Of a DNA stretch of 64,000 bases, positions 63,136 to 64,000 are shown one piece after another. The stretch covers positions 315,430 through 379,429 of the forward strand of contig NZ_LGRA01000018.1 of assembly GCF_003116095.1 (NCBI RefSeq), given 5' to 3'. The position numbers and the translations under genes were made by a program. The DNA comes from Azospirillum sp. TSO35-2. GTDB lineage: Bacteria > Pseudomonadota > Alphaproteobacteria > Azospirillales > Azospirillaceae. The notes beneath the pieces were generated by a model. The model searched no databases, was not told where the DNA came from, and worked only from the letters and a program-made list of their open reading frames with translations. Positions within the stretch are counted from its first letter, which is position 1; each line of letters begins with the position of its first letter.

Positions 63136-64000
63136 ATGGCAATGCGATGGAGGGCACATCGGCCGTTCCGGCGCCCCTCCCTTGAGACGGAGGGGGCGGT
63201 GACTTCGAAACGCGCACCGACGACGATGCGGGTGGATCATGTGGCGCCCGCGCTGTTCGTCCTCGTTGTTGTCGCTTTCTACGCCGCGACCCTCCGGCCG
63301 CAGGAAACCTGGATCGCTGGAGACTTCGCGCTCTACATCATGCACGCCAAAAACATCGCGCTCGGTCTTCCGTACAACGACACGATGTATCTGCACAATC
63401 CCGAGAACGCCATCATATCGCCAGCCGCTTATCCGCCCGGCTTCCCCTTGCTGCTGTCGGTGGCCTGGCTGCTGTCGGAGCGATCGTCCCCCGACCAGGC
63501 CCTGCTCCTGTTCAAGCTGATGAACCTGTTCTTTCTGGCCGGAACGGTCCTTCTGGTCTACGCCATCGCGCTGCCGCGGCTGGGATTCCGCTGGGCGTTT
63601 CTGCTCACCGTTCTGTTCGGGGTGTCGCCGGTCGTCTTCCGCAGCCGGGATCTGATCCTTTCCGACATCGCCTTCATGTTCTGGTGTTATGCGGCCCTGC
63701 TCCTGTGCGATCTGGTGCGACGGCGCAAGGGGGCCCGCCTGCCGGTCGTCGGGCTGGCGTTGGCCGTCGCGATGGCCTGTTCCACGCGGGTGGCCGGCGT
63801 GGCGCTGGCCGGTGCCCTGCTTGCGACGTTCCTGGTCCGGCGCCGCCCCGACTGGCCGTCGGCGCTGGCCGTCGGCGCCGCCACGCTGGGCGCCTTCGCC
63901 GCCAACCGGATCGCTCATACCGACGCCGGCACCTACCTGGGCTATTTCGAACGGCTGCGAAGCACGGAGGCCACCGGGTGGCTGATCGACGTCGGTCTGG
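63136..64000 (+). CDS. Polytopic membrane glycosyltransferase-like protein (3' end outside window)
   Basis: At least 288 residues, open at the right edge. After a short basic start come repeated helices (APALFVLVVVAFYAATLRPQ; LFKLMNLFFLAGTVLLVYAI) and the first periplasmic loop with GDFALYIMHAKN, the placing of the acidic residue seen in ArnT/PMT-like glycosyltransferases. ATG 63136 has GAGGAG upstream; GTG 63199 (with GGAGG) and ATG 63226 are alternative starts in the same frame. Donor and acceptor unknown. Confidence 0.7.
   Translation, partial: MAMRWRAHRPFRRPSLETEGAVTSKRAPTTMRVDHVAPALFVLVVVAFYAATLRPQETWIAGDFALYIMHAKNIALGLPYNDTMYLHNPENAIISPAAYPPGFPLLLSVAWLLSERSSPDQALLLFKLMNLFFLAGTVLLVYAIALPRLGFRWAFLLTVLFGVSPVVFRSRDLILSDIAFMFWCYAALLLCDLVRRRKGARLPVVGLALAVAMACSTRVAGVALAGALLATFLVRRRPDWPSALAVGAATLGAFAANRIAHTDAGTYLGYFERLRSTEATGWLIDVGL

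Noticed and set aside
1..64000. CRISPR arrays, transposases, rRNA
   Set aside because: No repeated 25-40 nt units with spacers, no transposase frames and no rRNA sequence were seen.

Overview
The window is high-GC DNA from a proteobacterium. Several features point to an alphaproteobacterium of the Azospirillum/Rhodospirillales type: promoters of the GGAAC-N16/17-(c)GTT form used by EcfG sigma factors, an EcfG-like sigma gene, a PoxB-like enzyme and GH15 glucoamylase of the kind common in these bacteria, and dense operons with 4-nt ATGA/GTGA overlaps. The genus is inference; no rRNA or other diagnostic marker is present.

Layout. (1) 1-1771: 3' part of a maeB-type malic enzyme. (2) 1971-6622, minus strand: an operon of a MalY/PatB aminotransferase pseudogene with a large internal deletion, zinc alcohol dehydrogenase, ChrR-type cupin, flavin amine oxidase, VOC protein and a TTG-start MTA/SAH nucleosidase-like protein. 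(3) 7033-20000: a stress and energy island with a GNAT protein, a lone Rieske protein, a small unknown protein, a Crp/Fnr regulator, an EcfG-like sigma factor, a ZIP transporter, a PoxB-like TPP enzyme, an enolase-superfamily enzyme, a YdiJ-like FAD/Fe-S dehydrogenase, a frameshifted sensory-rhodopsin-transducer homologue, a PPC-domain protein and a GH15 enzyme. At least three perfect EcfG-type promoters and several one-mismatch versions lie in front of these genes, so the sigma factor probably drives itself and its neighbours.

(4) 20378-30185: a selenocysteine formate dehydrogenase operon whose catalytic subunit crosses an in-frame UGA (21259-21261) followed by a SECIS-like hairpin, then tRNA-Sec (selC), selB and selA on the opposite strand. 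(5) 30211-43356, minus strand: one very compact respiratory operon with a transglutaminase-like protein, Alternative Complex III (actABCDEF), an unknown membrane protein, SCO, and a caa3-type cytochrome oxidase whose subunit I carries the YSHP motif of A2-type oxidases. selA and selB follow only about 25 nt downstream on the same strand; selD (43745-44851) is divergent from the head of this operon. Formate oxidation (via quinol), ACIII and the oxidase could form one formate-to-oxygen chain, with the selenocysteine machinery built around it.

(6) 44870-46793: a truncated DUF421 gene joined to a membrane-protein fragment, a DUF4396 protein with a 35-codon companion, and a small protein related to the next lipoprotein. 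(7) 47006-61054: a complete aryl-polyene-type biosynthetic operon in the apeC-to-apeR order, with the ligase and one dehydratase fused in a single gene, and without any recognisable ammonia lyase or methyltransferase. (8) 61545-64000: an AT-richer patch, a GNAT-fold protein, and the 5' part of a membrane glycosyltransferase-like gene that runs off the window.
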